DNA from: Clostridia bacterium
GTDB lineage: Bacteria > Bacillota > Clostridia > Christensenellales > Aristaeellaceae
Reading direction: 5' to 3'
Length of the DNA: 37,723 nucleotides
Assembly: GCA_017433405.1 (NCBI GenBank)
Contig: JAFRHH010000087.1
Coordinates: 1-37,723 of the forward strand
In this document: positions 1 to 7,864 of the stretch, piece by piece
Position numbering within the stretch: the first letter of the stretch is position 1
Layout of the letters: every line of letters starts with the position of its first letter
Translations under genes and position numbers: made by a program
Notes under the pieces: generated by a model
What the model saw: only the letters and a program-made list of their open reading frames with translations
Told to the model about the DNA's origin: nothing
Databases searched by the model: none

Positions 1-2
1 AG

Positions 3-68
3 GAATTCAGGGCCATCCGGAACGCGGGCGCCTCCGCGCCGGCCATCGCGGCCGGCGCGGAGGCCTGA
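3..68 (+). CDS. Possible C-terminal end of an upstream gene (partial)
   Basis: An open frame enters from the left edge and stops with TGA at 66-68. The 21 visible residues end in an Ala/Gly-rich stretch and do not identify a family. The last 14 codons lie inside a strong GC hairpin (31-63), so the frame may be only a by-product of that hairpin. If real, the gene is 129 bases upstream of the GltD-like start and in the same orientation. Confidence 0.3.
   Translation, partial: EFRAIRNAGASAPAIAAGAEA
31..63. other. Perfect GC-rich hairpin (14-bp stem)
   Basis: Bases 31-44 pair perfectly with 50-63 around a 5-base loop (ATCGC). The stem is almost all G and C and has no T-run behind it. It could be an mRNA 3'-end structure or a weak terminator of the gene entering from the left. 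It could also simply be Ala/Gly-rich coding sequence. Confidence 0.4.
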
Positions 69-169
69 GGGGCGGTTCGGAACGCTGAAGGAGCCGGAAG
101 GCCTGCGGCCTGACGGAAGCCCGAAACGGCGGGGATGCCGGAACGGGCCGAAGGCAGGAATGGCAGATG

Positions 170-183
170 TGAACTGCCGTTTA
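170..183 (+). promoter_or_regulatory. TGAAC-N4-GTTCA-type palindrome before the GltD-like gene
   Basis: TGAACTGCCGTTTA is followed at once by an AAGGAGGA ribosome binding site and the ATG at 198. It matches, with one change in the second arm, the palindrome seen at 1865-1878 (minus), 6987-7000, 7024-7037 and 7865-7878. In RNA it could form a 5-bp stem with a UGCC loop. It could equally be a protein operator in DNA. Confidence 0.45.
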
Positions 184-197
184 CGAAGGAGGAGCAT

Positions 198-1499
198 ATG
201 GCGCTGCATGTCATGGAGGAAGCCAACCGCTGTCTGGGATGCAAAAACCCCCGCTGTCAGCAGGGGTGCCCGATTCATACGAACATTCCGGAGGTCATCC
301 GCCTGCTGAAGGCGGGGAAGCTGAACGAGGCAGGGTGGATGCTGTTTGAAAACAATCCGCTGACGACGGTCTGCGCCCTGGTCTGCAATCACGAAAACCA
401 GTGCGAAGGCCACTGTGTCCGCGGGATCAAGGAGTCCCCGGTGCACTTCTCGGTCATCGAGAGCTATATTTCCTCCACCTATGCCAACCAGATGGTTCAG
501 GGGCCTCATCCCTCCAACGGGCGGAAGGCGGCCATCATCGGCGCCGGCCCCGCGGGGCTGACCATCGCGATCATCCTCGCCCGCTACGGGTATCAGGTGA
601 CCATCTTCGACAGCCGGGACAAGATCGGCGGCGTGCTGCGCTACGGGATTCCGGAGTTCCGCCTGCCGGACGCGGTGCTGGACGATCTGGCCTACCGCCA
701 TCTGGAGCTCAAGGGCATCCGGTTCCGGCCCAATACCTATATCGGCAGCGCCATCACGATTGATGACCTGTTCCGGGACGGGTTCCAGAGCGTCTTCGTC
801 GGCGCGGGGCTGTGGAAGCCGCGGAAGCTCAACATCCGCGGGGAGAGCCTTGGCCATGTGACCTATGCCATCAACTATCTGGCCAGCCCCGGCGCTTTCC
901 GGCTCGGGGAGCGGATCCTGGTCATCGGCACCGGGAACAGCGCCATGGACTGCGCCCGGACGGCCATCCGGCACGGGGCGCGGTTCGTGACCTGCGTCAA
1001 CCTGACGGAGACGCTGACGGCCAGCCAGTACGAGAGCAGCTACGCGAAGCTGGAGGGCGTGACCTTTCTCCTGAACAAATGCACCCTCGAGATCCGGGAG
1101 GACGGCGTCATTCTGGCGGACAGCCGGAAGGACGAGGAAGGGAAGATCGTCCCGATTCCGGGGACGGAGAAGCTCTATCCCTGCACCGGCGTCATCATTG
1201 CCGTCAGCCAGGGGGCGGAGAGCAATCTGGTGACTACCACGAAGGGGATCGACACGGTCCGCAGCGGCCTTCTGACGGTCGATGAGGACGGGCATACCAG
1301 CCGCCCCGGCGTCTTCGCCGCGGGGGACGCCGCCAGCGGCGCCCGCACCGTCGTCGAGGCGGTGGCCAACAGCAAGCGCGTGGCGGAGGCCATGCACGCC
1401 TACATGCAGTCGCTGCCCATGCCGGTCACGACGGACTATCCCGACGCGCCGGTGGTGATCACCCCGGAGGCCTTCGCCCAGGCGGAGCAGGTTTTGTAA
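198..1499 (+). CDS. GltD-like FAD/NAD(P)-dependent oxidoreductase with N-terminal Fe-S domain
   Basis: The 433-residue protein has the build of the glutamate synthase small subunit and its relatives (NfnB/SudA, PreT). These move electrons between NAD(P)H, FAD and Fe-S clusters. The N-terminus has cysteine motifs RCLGCKNPRCQQGCP and CNHENQCEGHC for [4Fe-4S] clusters. An FAD-binding IIGAGPAG follows near residue 114, then a NAD(P)-binding VIGTGNSAMDC, and a C-terminal GVFAAGDAASG that contacts FAD. The start at 198 is chosen over an ATG at 135 because AAGGAGGA sits just before it and the family starts with this Cys motif. No large glutamate synthase subunit or NfnA-type partner is visible, so the partner may lie to the left. 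The broad family is secure; the exact reaction is open. Confidence 0.85.
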   Translation: MALHVMEEANRCLGCKNPRCQQGCPIHTNIPEVIRLLKAGKLNEAGWMLFENNPLTTVCALVCNHENQCEGHCVRGIKESPVHFSVIESYISSTYANQMVQGPHPSNGRKAAIIGAGPAGLTIAIILARYGYQVTIFDSRDKIGGVLRYGIPEFRLPDAVLDDLAYRHLELKGIRFRPNTYIGSAITIDDLFRDGFQSVFVGAGLWKPRKLNIRGESLGHVTYAINYLASPGAFRLGERILVIGTGNSAMDCARTAIRHGARFVTCVNLTETLTASQYESSYAKLEGVTFLLNKCTLEIREDGVILADSRKDEEGKIVPIPGTEKLYPCTGVIIAVSQGAESNLVTTTKGIDTVRSGLLTVDEDGHTSRPGVFAAGDAASGARTVVEAVANSKRVAEAMHAYMQSLPMPVTTDYPDAPVVITPEAFAQAEQVL

Positions 1500-1527
1500 G
1501 AAACGATTATTCGGCTTTATTCCATCT

Positions 1528-1845
1528 TTATTCCATCAGGAACATCTGCCGGAGCTTTGGCTGGGCGCCGGTTTCCGGATCCATGACCAGATCCAGCACA
1601 TCCTGCATATAATCGTTCCACTTATCCACGATGGGGCTGCCCGCCTGGGTTTTCTCGGCGAAGGCGACGCCCTTTTCGCATTCATAATAGCCGAAGACGT
1701 CCCGCCCGTCGCTCCAGATGCTGTAGTTCCGGATGCCGGCTTCCTTCAGGAGCGCCAGCATCTCCGGCCAGATCTCATCGTGACGGCGTTTGTATTCCGC
1801 CTGCATGCCCTCCCGGATGCGGCCCTTCCACGCAAAACGTTCCAT
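1528..1845 (-). CDS. rhaM: L-rhamnose mutarotase
   Basis: The 105-residue cytoplasmic enzyme interconverts the alpha and beta anomers of L-rhamnose so that rhamnose isomerase gets its substrate. It has the full usual length of the RhaM family, with the conserved opening (His22 in RRHDEIWPEM), NYSIW, and the C-terminal MDPETG region. His22 matches the catalytic histidine position known in E. coli RhaM. It is divergent from the GH105/ABC operon and converges with the GltD-like gene, leaving a 28-base gap with no clear terminator. A ribosome binding site (GAGGAGGA) lies before the start. The gene ties the cluster to rhamnose released from rhamnogalacturonan I. Other rhamnose catabolic genes (isomerase, kinase, aldolase) are not in the window. 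Confidence 0.93.
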   Translation of the reverse strand: MERFAWKGRIREGMQAEYKRRHDEIWPEMLALLKEAGIRNYSIWSDGRDVFGYYECEKGVAFAEKTQAGSPIVDKWNDYMQDVLDLVMDPETGAQPKLRQMFLME

Positions 1846-1864
1846 ATTCCTGTTTCCTCCTCTG

Positions 1865-1878
1865 TGAACGTTCGTTCA
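1865..1878 (-). promoter_or_regulatory. TGAACG-NN-CGTTCA palindrome in the rhaM leader
   Basis: Read on the minus strand, TGAACGAACGTTCA is followed directly by CAGAGGAGGA, the ribosome binding site of rhaM. The inverted repeat has 6-base arms. The same arms, with centre TA instead of AA, occur at 6987-7000. The site lies downstream of the predicted rhaM promoter, so it is in the transcript. It could be an operator acting as a roadblock or an RNA hairpin near the start site. Confidence 0.6.
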
Positions 1879-1943
1879 AGTCTGCAATTCTGTTTCTTTA
1901 TCCATTCGCTTCCCGCGGGGAAAAGCGGATGAATCCGGATGTC

Positions 1944-1972
1944 ATCATATCAGAAAAGGCGCCTGCGTTCAA
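1944..1972 (-). promoter_or_regulatory. Sigma-A-type promoter for rhaM
   Basis: On the minus strand, TTGAAC and TATGAT are separated by exactly 17 bases. The transcript would have a leader of about 90 bases with the palindrome at 1865-1878 near its end. This promoter and the one at 2095-2124 account for the 324-base divergent intergenic region 1846-2169. Nothing else gene-like is seen there. Confidence 0.7.
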
Positions 1973-2094
1973 GCACAGCGCCGGAGCGCCGGGCGATCTG
2001 TATGGAGACGCGAACATGCCGCCGTGCCACCCCGGTTCAGCCGCACCTATTTCCGAAAAAAAGCTGTCGTTTTTGACCATAAACCGATTCAGGA

Positions 2095-2124
2095 TTGACA
2101 ACTGCGCCCCAAAACAGGTATCAT
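2095..2124 (+). promoter_or_regulatory. Sigma-A-type promoter for the GH105/Lpl operon
   Basis: A consensus TTGACA at 2095-2100 and TATCAT at 2119-2124 are separated by 18 bases. They lie about 45 bases upstream of the GH105 start. This is a strong match for a housekeeping promoter and is divergent from the rhaM promoter. Confidence 0.75.
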
Positions 2125-2169
2125 ATCCGCAGGAAACAACCATTCGAAAAAAGAATAGGAGACGGAAAG

Positions 2170-3225
2170 ATGGGCTATCAGGCGATTGCGAAACAGGTGC
2201 TGGGAATGCTCCAGCGGGCGGACGGGAACGATCCTTCCCGGGGCCATCTGACCATGAACAACTGGGAATGGCCGACCGGCGTGGCGCTCTACGGGATCTA
2301 CAAGACCTATCAGCAGAGCGGGGACAGGAGCATTCTGGACTATCTGACCGGCTGGTATGACGATATGCTGCACCGGGAGACCCAGCCTCACCGCAACGTC
2401 AATACCGTGGCGCCCGTGCTGACGCTGACCTGCCTGTACGGCGAGACGGGAAACGAAGCCTATCTGCCGGTGATCGAAAGCTGGATCGACTGGGTGATGA
2501 AGGAGATGCCGCGGACGGAGTATGAGGGCCTGCAGCACTGCACCGTCTGGAACAAGCATTATCAGCAGCTGTGGTGCGATACGCTGTTTATGGTGTGCCT
2601 GTTCCTGGCCAAGGCCGGCGTGGTGCTCGGGCGGGAGGAGTTGATCGAGGAGGCGGAGTATCAGTTCCTGATCCATATCCGGTATCTGCAGAACAAGGTG
2701 AATGGCCTGTTCTATCACGGGTGGACCTTCGACCGGCGGCACAACTTCGCCGAGGCTTTCTGGGCCCGGGGGAACGCCTGGTTTACGGCGGCGGCGGTCG
2801 AGCTGTACGACATTACCCGGCGGGAAAACGCGGCGATGCGCATGATCCACAGCGCCTGGAAGGATCAGGTGCTGGCCCTCTGGAAATATCAGCGGGTCAA
2901 CGGCCTGTATACGACCCTGATCGACGTGGAGGAAACCTACTGCGAGACCAGCGCCACCGCGGCCATCGCCTACGGCGTGCTGAAGGGAATCCGGATGGGC
3001 TGGCTGCCCCAGGAGCCCTACGCGGCCATGGGCAAGCTCAGCGCCGACGCGGTGCTGGGGCAGATCGACGAGACCGGCGCGGTGCAGGGTGTATCCGGGG
3101 GAACCGGGATGGGACATAACCTGCAGCACTATAAGGACATTATCGTGATGCCCACCGCCTATGGCCAGGGGCTGACCTTCCTGATGCTGACGGAGCTGAT
3201 GATTCAGGACGCGAATCAGGACTGA
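2170..3225 (+). CDS. Unsaturated rhamnogalacturonyl hydrolase (GH105 family)
   Basis: The 351-residue (alpha/alpha)6-barrel enzyme belongs to the YteR/YesR family. It removes the unsaturated galacturonyl residue that rhamnogalacturonan lyases leave at the non-reducing end. Visible family marks are WCDTLFM (residues 135-141, with Asp137) and WARGNAW (198-204). In this family the catalytic acid lies close to such motifs. The start at 2170 follows AGGAGA; an ATG at 2095 in the same frame lies inside the promoter and is rejected. There is no signal peptide, so it should act on imported oligosaccharides. It is the first gene of an operon with two permeases and a binding protein. Kidney-shaped GH88 enzymes are the nearest alternative, but the rhamnose context favours GH105. 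Confidence 0.85.
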   Translation: MGYQAIAKQVLGMLQRADGNDPSRGHLTMNNWEWPTGVALYGIYKTYQQSGDRSILDYLTGWYDDMLHRETQPHRNVNTVAPVLTLTCLYGETGNEAYLPVIESWIDWVMKEMPRTEYEGLQHCTVWNKHYQQLWCDTLFMVCLFLAKAGVVLGREELIEEAEYQFLIHIRYLQNKVNGLFYHGWTFDRRHNFAEAFWARGNAWFTAAAVELYDITRRENAAMRMIHSAWKDQVLALWKYQRVNGLYTTLIDVEETYCETSATAAIAYGVLKGIRMGWLPQEPYAAMGKLSADAVLGQIDETGAVQGVSGGTGMGHNLQHYKDIIVMPTAYGQGLTFLMLTELMIQDANQD

Positions 3226-3294
3226 AATCGGGGCGGCACGCCGGGATGAAAAGAGGCGAAGCGCGGCGGTGCCTGACGGAAAGGGGAGAACGGC

Positions 3295-4251
3295 ATGACA
3301 ACAAAAGCGGTGAACACGGCTGTGCCGAGGCCGAACGGGGGAGGCTACTGGAAAAAGCTGGGCCTGGATCTGGCCAAAAACAAATGGCTCTACATCATGA
3401 TGATCCCCGGGCTGATCTATTTCCTCGTGTTCAAGTATCTTCCCATGTGGGGCATCGTGATCGCCTTTGAGGACTATTCCCCTTTCCTGGGGCCCTTCAA
3501 AAGCGCGTGGAAGGGGCTGTACTGGTTCCAGCGGTTCTTCTCGACCCGGAAGTGGATCGACTATCTGTCCAATACACTGATTCTCAGCTTCATGAGCATC
3601 GTGTTCACCTTCCCGGCGCCGATCATCCTGGCGCTTCTGCTCAACGAGATCCGCAGCACGCAGTACAAGAAGGTAACCCAGACGCTGCTCTACATGCCGC
3701 ACTTTATCTCGATCGTCATCGTTGTTTCGATTACCTACGTGATCTTCGGAACCGAGGGCATTATCTACAAGCTGACGACCCAGATGCTGGGGAGGTCCAT
3801 CGACTATCTCGGCGATCCCAAGGTATTCCGGTGGATGATCGTCGGCCAGAGCATCTGGAAGGAGACCGGGTGGGGAACCATCATCTTCCTGGCGGCCCTG
3901 ACCAATGTGGATACCCAGCTGTACGAGGCAGCGATGATCGACGGGGCGAACCGCCTGCAGCGCCTCTGGCATATTACCCTGCCGGCGATCCGGTCCACCA
4001 TCGTGCTGATGCTGGTGCTGCGGATGGGCAGCGTGCTGGATACGGGCTACGAGCATCTGATCCTGATGAGCAACGCGCTGAACCGCTCCGTGTCCCAGAC
4101 GCTGGACGTGTTCGTGTATCAGAACGGTATCGTCAACGGCCAGCTGAGCTATACCACCGCCGTGGGCCTGATGAAGAGCATTGTGTCCGTGATCCTGGTG
4201 GTCAGCTCCAACAAGATCGCCCACCTGCTGGGCGAAGAAGGCCTGTACTGA
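3295..4251 (+). CDS. Sugar ABC transporter permease, LplB type
   Basis: The 318-residue integral membrane protein has about six transmembrane segments. It carries the inner-membrane permease (EAA) loop EAAMIDGANRLQRLWHITLP, which docks on an ATPase. The N-terminus (NKWLYIMMIPGLIYFLVFKYLPMWG) is typical of LplB/YtcP-class permeases for complex or aldouronate and rhamnogalacturonan oligosaccharides. GGGGAGAA precedes the start. It forms a heterodimer with the next gene product, 15 bases downstream. As usual for this class, no ATPase is encoded nearby; a shared MsmK-like ATPase elsewhere is likely. The substrate is inferred from GH105 and rhaM. Confidence 0.9.
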   Translation: MTTKAVNTAVPRPNGGGYWKKLGLDLAKNKWLYIMMIPGLIYFLVFKYLPMWGIVIAFEDYSPFLGPFKSAWKGLYWFQRFFSTRKWIDYLSNTLILSFMSIVFTFPAPIILALLLNEIRSTQYKKVTQTLLYMPHFISIVIVVSITYVIFGTEGIIYKLTTQMLGRSIDYLGDPKVFRWMIVGQSIWKETGWGTIIFLAALTNVDTQLYEAAMIDGANRLQRLWHITLPAIRSTIVLMLVLRMGSVLDTGYEHLILMSNALNRSVSQTLDVFVYQNGIVNGQLSYTTAVGLMKSIVSVILVVSSNKIAHLLGEEGLY

Positions 4252-4266
4252 GAGGAGGGGCGGAAG

Positions 4267-5223
4267 ATGGCCAAGAAAAAGATCGATGAAACCACCGTTC
4301 AGCTGAACGGCAAAACCATTACCATCGGCAGCGGCCCCGTCGGCGTGTACCGGACTCCCGGGAGCATCGCCTTCGACATCCTGAACTATGTGATTATCGG
4401 GCTGGCGGCCTTTACGACGGTGCTGCCGATCCTCTACATCATCTTCAACTCCTTCGCGACGGAGCTGGAGCTGCAGACCCGGCCGATGTTCATTATTCCG
4501 AACACCTGGTCCACCGACGCCTATAAGTACATCTTCGCGTCCAACAAGCTGATCCGGGCTTTCGGAAACTCCGTGTTCATCACCTTCTTCGGGACGCTGA
4601 TCAACCTGTTTTTCACCGTGACCATGGCCTACCCCCTGAGCAAGAAGTTCCTGCGGGGGCGGACGCCGATCCTGAACATGGTGATCATCTCCATGTTCTT
4701 CTCCGGCGGCATGATTCCCGGATACGTGGTGGTTTCCAGCTGGCTCGGCATGCGGGGTACCTACTGGGCGCTGCTTCTGCCCGGGGCGATCAGCGCCTAT
4801 AACATGATGATCGTCAAGAACTTCTTCCAGGGGATTCCCCAGGAGCTGGAGGAGAGCGCGGCGCTGGACGGCTGCAACGATCTGATGACCCTGATCCGGA
4901 TCGTGCTGCCCCTGAGCCTGCCGGTGCTGGCCACCTTCGGCCTCTTCTACGCGGTCGGCCACTGGAACAGCTACTTCCCGTCCCTGATCTATCTGACGGA
5001 CGACAAGATGTATCCGCTGCAGCTGATCCTGCGGAACATCATCGTGACGGCGGAATCCTCCGCCAGCGACATGAGCCTGATGGACCCGAACTTCGTCGAG
5101 CCGCCGAAGCAGTCCATCAAGATGGCGGTCATCGTCGTGGCGACCGTTCCGATCATGTGCATCTATCCCTTCCTGCAGAAGTACTTCGTGAAGGGTGTCA
5201 TGGTCGGAGCTCTGAAAGGCTGA
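4267..5223 (+). CDS. Sugar ABC transporter permease, LplC/YtcP type (carbohydrate permease)
   Basis: This 318-residue second permease subunit has a cytosolic N-terminus, about six membrane segments and the docking loop EESAALDGCNDLMTLIRIVLP. The C-terminal ending (YFVKGVMVGALKG) is characteristic of LplC/YtcP proteins. The start has a GAGAGGAGGGG ribosome binding site. It is followed by an 87-base structured spacer and then the binding protein, so the gene order is permease, permease, binding protein, as in the second cassette at 33979-37631. Confidence 0.9.
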   Translation: MAKKKIDETTVQLNGKTITIGSGPVGVYRTPGSIAFDILNYVIIGLAAFTTVLPILYIIFNSFATELELQTRPMFIIPNTWSTDAYKYIFASNKLIRAFGNSVFITFFGTLINLFFTVTMAYPLSKKFLRGRTPILNMVIISMFFSGGMIPGYVVVSSWLGMRGTYWALLLPGAISAYNMMIVKNFFQGIPQELEESAALDGCNDLMTLIRIVLPLSLPVLATFGLFYAVGHWNSYFPSLIYLTDDKMYPLQLILRNIIVTAESSASDMSLMDPNFVEPPKQSIKMAVIVVATVPIMCIYPFLQKYFVKGVMVGALKG

Positions 5224-5228
5224 AACCC

Positions 5229-5247
5229 GAGACAGATTCTGTCCGTG
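5229..5247 (+). repeat. Dispersed repeat GACAGATTYTGTCCGYG, copy 1
   Basis: GAGACAGATTCTGTCCGTG contains the inverted repeat GACAG-ATT-CTGTC. Close copies lie at 6916-6934 and 26198-26216, each just after the stop codon of an ABC transporter gene. Here it is part of a structured spacer between permease and binding protein. That spacer also has CCGC-GTTA-GCGG and CCCGAG/CTCGGG arms (5226-5281), and a second CACAGAGGAGGA that precedes no start codon. Confidence 0.6.
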
Positions 5248-5310
5248 ATCCGCGTTAGCGGGCCACAGAGGAGGACTCGGGCGAGCATATCAAAAAAGGA
5301 GGGTATATCC

Positions 5311-6834
5311 ATGAAGAAACTCGTTTCCCTGTTTCTGTGCCTGGCGATGGTTCTGTCCGTCATGAGCTTCGCCGCGGCCGAGGAAGACATGACCCTGAAC
5401 GTCATGCTTCCCGACTTCTATTCCGACGCGGACTGGAAGACCCTGGAGGACGGCAACCCCGTGCTGCAGGCCATCTATGAAAAGACCGGCGTCAAGCTGA
5501 ACGTGACCTGGGTGCCCAACTCCGGATACGGCGAGCAGACCACCCTGACCCTGGCGGATGTGAACAATCTGCCGGAAGTCATGGTCATGCAGGGCCCGCG
5601 GGACGCCATCATGCTGAAATCCGCCCGGGACGGCGCCTTCTGGGATCTGACCGACTTCGTGGCCGACGCGGCGAACTATCCGAACCTGGCCGCCGGCGAA
5701 AAGTCCGTCTATGACAACATCGCCGTCGACGGCCGCCTCTACGGCATCTATCGCGCCCGGGCCTACGCCCGCGCCGGCATCTATTACCGGAACGACTACG
5801 CGGCGCAGGCCGGCTATGCCGAAGAGCCCGCCACCGTCGAGGAGTTCAAGGATATGTGCCTGAAAATGGCCGCCCTGGATCCCAACTTGTACGTCATCAA
5901 CATGTGCAAATACGTCGCCGGCACCATCGGCATCATGACCGTCATGAACGGCGCGCCCTATCAGTACGGCGTGAATGCCGAAGGCAAGATCTATCCCGCC
6001 TTCGAGGATCCGGCCTTCCAGGAAGGCCTGGACTTCCTGCGGGAGCTGTATGCCGCCGGCGGCATCGACCCGAACTTCATGACCATCGAGTCCGGCAACT
6101 GGGACGACGCCGAGCGCAGCGATCCGCCCAAGGCCGTGATGCGGCTGGACTGCCTGGACAACGGCTACCGCTATGAGGAGTGGCTGGAGGAGAACAAGGG
6201 CACCGATAAGGAAAAGCCCGTCGTCAGCCTGCTGACCGCCATTCCCAACAAGGACGGCAAGATCCAGATCTGGCCCCAGAACATCGGCGCCTCCGGCGAA
6301 ATCGTCATCACCAAGGCCGTCTCCGCCGAGAAGCTGCCCAAGGTCGTGAAGTTCCTCGACTGGTGCAACAGCCAGGATGGCCAGACCCTGCTGAACTGCG
6401 GTCTGCAGGATGTGACCTACTGGATCCATTCCGACGGCTTCCGCTACACCTATCCGGAAGGCGAGGCGGAGAATTCCGCGACCTACGCCGCGACCACCAA
6501 CGTGATTCAGCACAGCCTGAACCAGCTGGGCATGAACGTCAACGGCGACCTGACTCCCCCGACGGCTGCGACCCTGCTGCGGTCGGAGTATAACAAGAAC
6601 CTGGAGGACAACGCCCAGTACGTGATCGCCAACCCCTGCCTGACCTTCGAGAGCGAGACCAACAACCTGATGGGCTCCACCATCAACCAGGCGGTGGAAG
6701 ACGCACAGGTACAGTACATCGCCGGGAAGATCGACCTGGCCGGGCTGCAGGCGGCCTACGCTGACTGGCACGCCGAGGGCGGCGACCTGATTCTGCAGGA
6801 GTATCAGACCGTGTACGACGCTCAGGCCAAGTAA
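5311..6834 (+). CDS. Extracellular sugar-binding protein of an Lpl-type ABC transporter
   Basis: This 507-residue solute-binding protein has a classical signal peptide (KK, hydrophobic core, then SFAAA before EE at about residue 24). There is no lipobox cysteine, so it would be cut by signal peptidase I and not be lipid-anchored. The mature part resembles the LplA/YtcQ family (DUF3502-like long sugar binders). An AAAAAAGGAGGG site precedes ATG 5311; the upstream in-frame ATG at 5245 is rejected because the signal peptide begins here. The ligand is probably a rhamnogalacturonan oligosaccharide, inferred from the operon. A hairpin follows at 6857-6885. Confidence 0.88.
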   Translation: MKKLVSLFLCLAMVLSVMSFAAAEEDMTLNVMLPDFYSDADWKTLEDGNPVLQAIYEKTGVKLNVTWVPNSGYGEQTTLTLADVNNLPEVMVMQGPRDAIMLKSARDGAFWDLTDFVADAANYPNLAAGEKSVYDNIAVDGRLYGIYRARAYARAGIYYRNDYAAQAGYAEEPATVEEFKDMCLKMAALDPNLYVINMCKYVAGTIGIMTVMNGAPYQYGVNAEGKIYPAFEDPAFQEGLDFLRELYAAGGIDPNFMTIESGNWDDAERSDPPKAVMRLDCLDNGYRYEEWLEENKGTDKEKPVVSLLTAIPNKDGKIQIWPQNIGASGEIVITKAVSAEKLPKVVKFLDWCNSQDGQTLLNCGLQDVTYWIHSDGFRYTYPEGEAENSATYAATTNVIQHSLNQLGMNVNGDLTPPTAATLLRSEYNKNLEDNAQYVIANPCLTFESETNNLMGSTINQAVEDAQVQYIAGKIDLAGLQAAYADWHAEGGDLILQEYQTVYDAQAK

Positions 6835-6856
6835 ACCGACCGACTAAGGACCCTGT

Positions 6857-6885
6857 GGGGCTGCCGCCGTAGGGACGGCAGCCCC
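6857..6885 (+). terminator. Hairpin after the binding-protein gene, probable terminator
   Basis: GGGGCTGCCG pairs perfectly with CGGCAGCCCC around a 9-base loop. Only a weak pyrimidine run (CCTTCC) follows, so it may be an mRNA-stabilising 3' end rather than an efficient terminator. It closes the GH105-Lpl operon. Confidence 0.6.
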
Positions 6886-6915
6886 CTTCCATGCCTTCCC
6901 GCGACACCGGCGGAG

Positions 6916-6934
6916 GAGACAGATTTTGTCCGCG
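6916..6934 (+). repeat. Dispersed repeat GACAGATTYTGTCCGYG, copy 2
   Basis: GAGACAGATTTTGTCCGCG lies 31 bases after the terminator hairpin. It is embedded in a longer imperfect inverted repeat (GCGAC...GTCGC, 6901-6940). It matches copies at 5229-5247 and 26198-26216. Confidence 0.6.
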
Positions 6935-6986
6935 GTCGCGCAAACGGGAGCGGCTCCAGATTTGTCATCCGGACAGCATGGCAGAC

Positions 6987-7000
6987 TGAACGTACGTTCA
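6987..7000 (+). promoter_or_regulatory. TGAACG-NN-CGTTCA palindrome upstream of the deacetylase gene
   Basis: TGAACGTACGTTCA is a perfect 14-bp palindrome followed by CAGAGCAG. It has the same arms as the rhaM site (1865-1878). A related site with the real ribosome binding site lies 37 bases further on (7024-7037), as if the module had been duplicated. A shared regulator of rhaM and this operon is a reasonable guess. Confidence 0.6.
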
Positions 7001-7023
7001 CAGAGCAGACAGACCGGCAGACC

Positions 7024-7037
7024 TGAGCTGCCGTTCA
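7024..7037 (+). promoter_or_regulatory. Leader palindrome next to the ribosome binding site of the deacetylase gene
   Basis: TGAGCTGCCGTTCA is followed by CAGAGGAGGA and ATG 7052. The arms TGAGC/GTTCA form a short stem with a G-U pair in RNA. It belongs to the same set as 170-183 and 7865-7878, which share the TGCC centre. Confidence 0.45.
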
Positions 7038-7051
7038 CAGAGGAGGAACCC

Positions 7052-7852
7052 ATGAACAAGGTATACTGCTGCTACCCCGGGGGGAAATTCAAGGCGCTGA
7101 CCATGAGCTACGACGACGGGCGTATTTACGACCGCCGCCTGATTCAGATCTTCAACGAAAACGGCATCCGGGGCACCTTCCATCTCAACAGTGGGCTCCT
7201 GAAGGGGCCGGACAAGATCGACCCCGGGGAGATTCCGGAATTGTACCGGGGCCATGAGGTGGCCTGCCATACGGTGACCCATCCCACCATTGCCCGCTGC
7301 CCGCTGCCGGAGGTGGTGCGGGAGGTGCTGGACGACCGGCGGGAGCTGGAAAAATATACCGGCTATCCGGTGCGCGGGCTGAGCTATCCCAACGGGTCCC
7401 TGAGCCGGGAGATCGAGGAGATGCTGCCGGCCTGCGGGATCCGCTATTCCCGGGTCGTCGGCAGCAGCGACGGCTTCGCCCTGCCGGAGAATCCCCTCCG
7501 GTGGAAGGCAACCTGCCATCACAACCACCGGCTGCTGGAGCTGGGGGAGGAATTCCTGAAACTGTATAAACGGCAGTACCTCTACCTGATGTATGTCTGG
7601 GGCCACAGCTACGAGTTCAACGACGCGGACAACTGGGAGCTGATGGAGGAATTCTGCCGGAAGATGGGCGGCCGGGAGGATATCTGGTACTGCACGAATA
7701 TCGAGTTCATGGACTGCATGGACGATTTCAAACGCCTGCAGTTCGCCGCGGACAACGAATTTGTCTGTAACCCGAACGCCCGGGACTGCTGGATCACCGT
7801 CAACGACGGGGAACCGGTCTGTATTCCCGGCGGAGAAACGGTAAGATTGTGA
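7052..7852 (+). CDS. Polysaccharide deacetylase family protein
   Basis: This 266-residue NodB-fold (carbohydrate esterase 4-like) protein removes acetyl groups from sugars using a metal. The metal-site motifs are visible: MSYDDG (Asp21, Asp22) and the HxxxH pair in CHTVTHPT (His73, His77). There is no signal peptide, so it should act in the cytoplasm on imported, acetylated oligosaccharides. The start at 7052 has GAGGAGGAA in front; the open frame upstream to 6926 crosses the palindromes and is rejected. It leads an operon with a PL22-like lyase and an acetylesterase-like protein. The exact substrate is unknown; acetylated pectin fragments fit the context. Confidence 0.82.
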   Translation: MNKVYCCYPGGKFKALTMSYDDGRIYDRRLIQIFNENGIRGTFHLNSGLLKGPDKIDPGEIPELYRGHEVACHTVTHPTIARCPLPEVVREVLDDRRELEKYTGYPVRGLSYPNGSLSREIEEMLPACGIRYSRVVGSSDGFALPENPLRWKATCHHNHRLLELGEEFLKLYKRQYLYLMYVWGHSYEFNDADNWELMEEFCRKMGGREDIWYCTNIEFMDCMDDFKRLQFAADNEFVCNPNARDCWITVNDGEPVCIPGGETVRL

Positions 7853-7864
7853 GGAGACAGGACG

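Noticed and set aside
2089-4962. Very long open frame on the minus strand opposite GH105 and the permeases
   Set aside because: It is rich in His, Gln, Arg and Pro, has no family motif or ribosome binding site, and lies opposite three well-supported genes. High GC third positions explain the lack of stops. The same holds for minus-strand frames at 17333-19192, 21732-24131 and 35814-37649.
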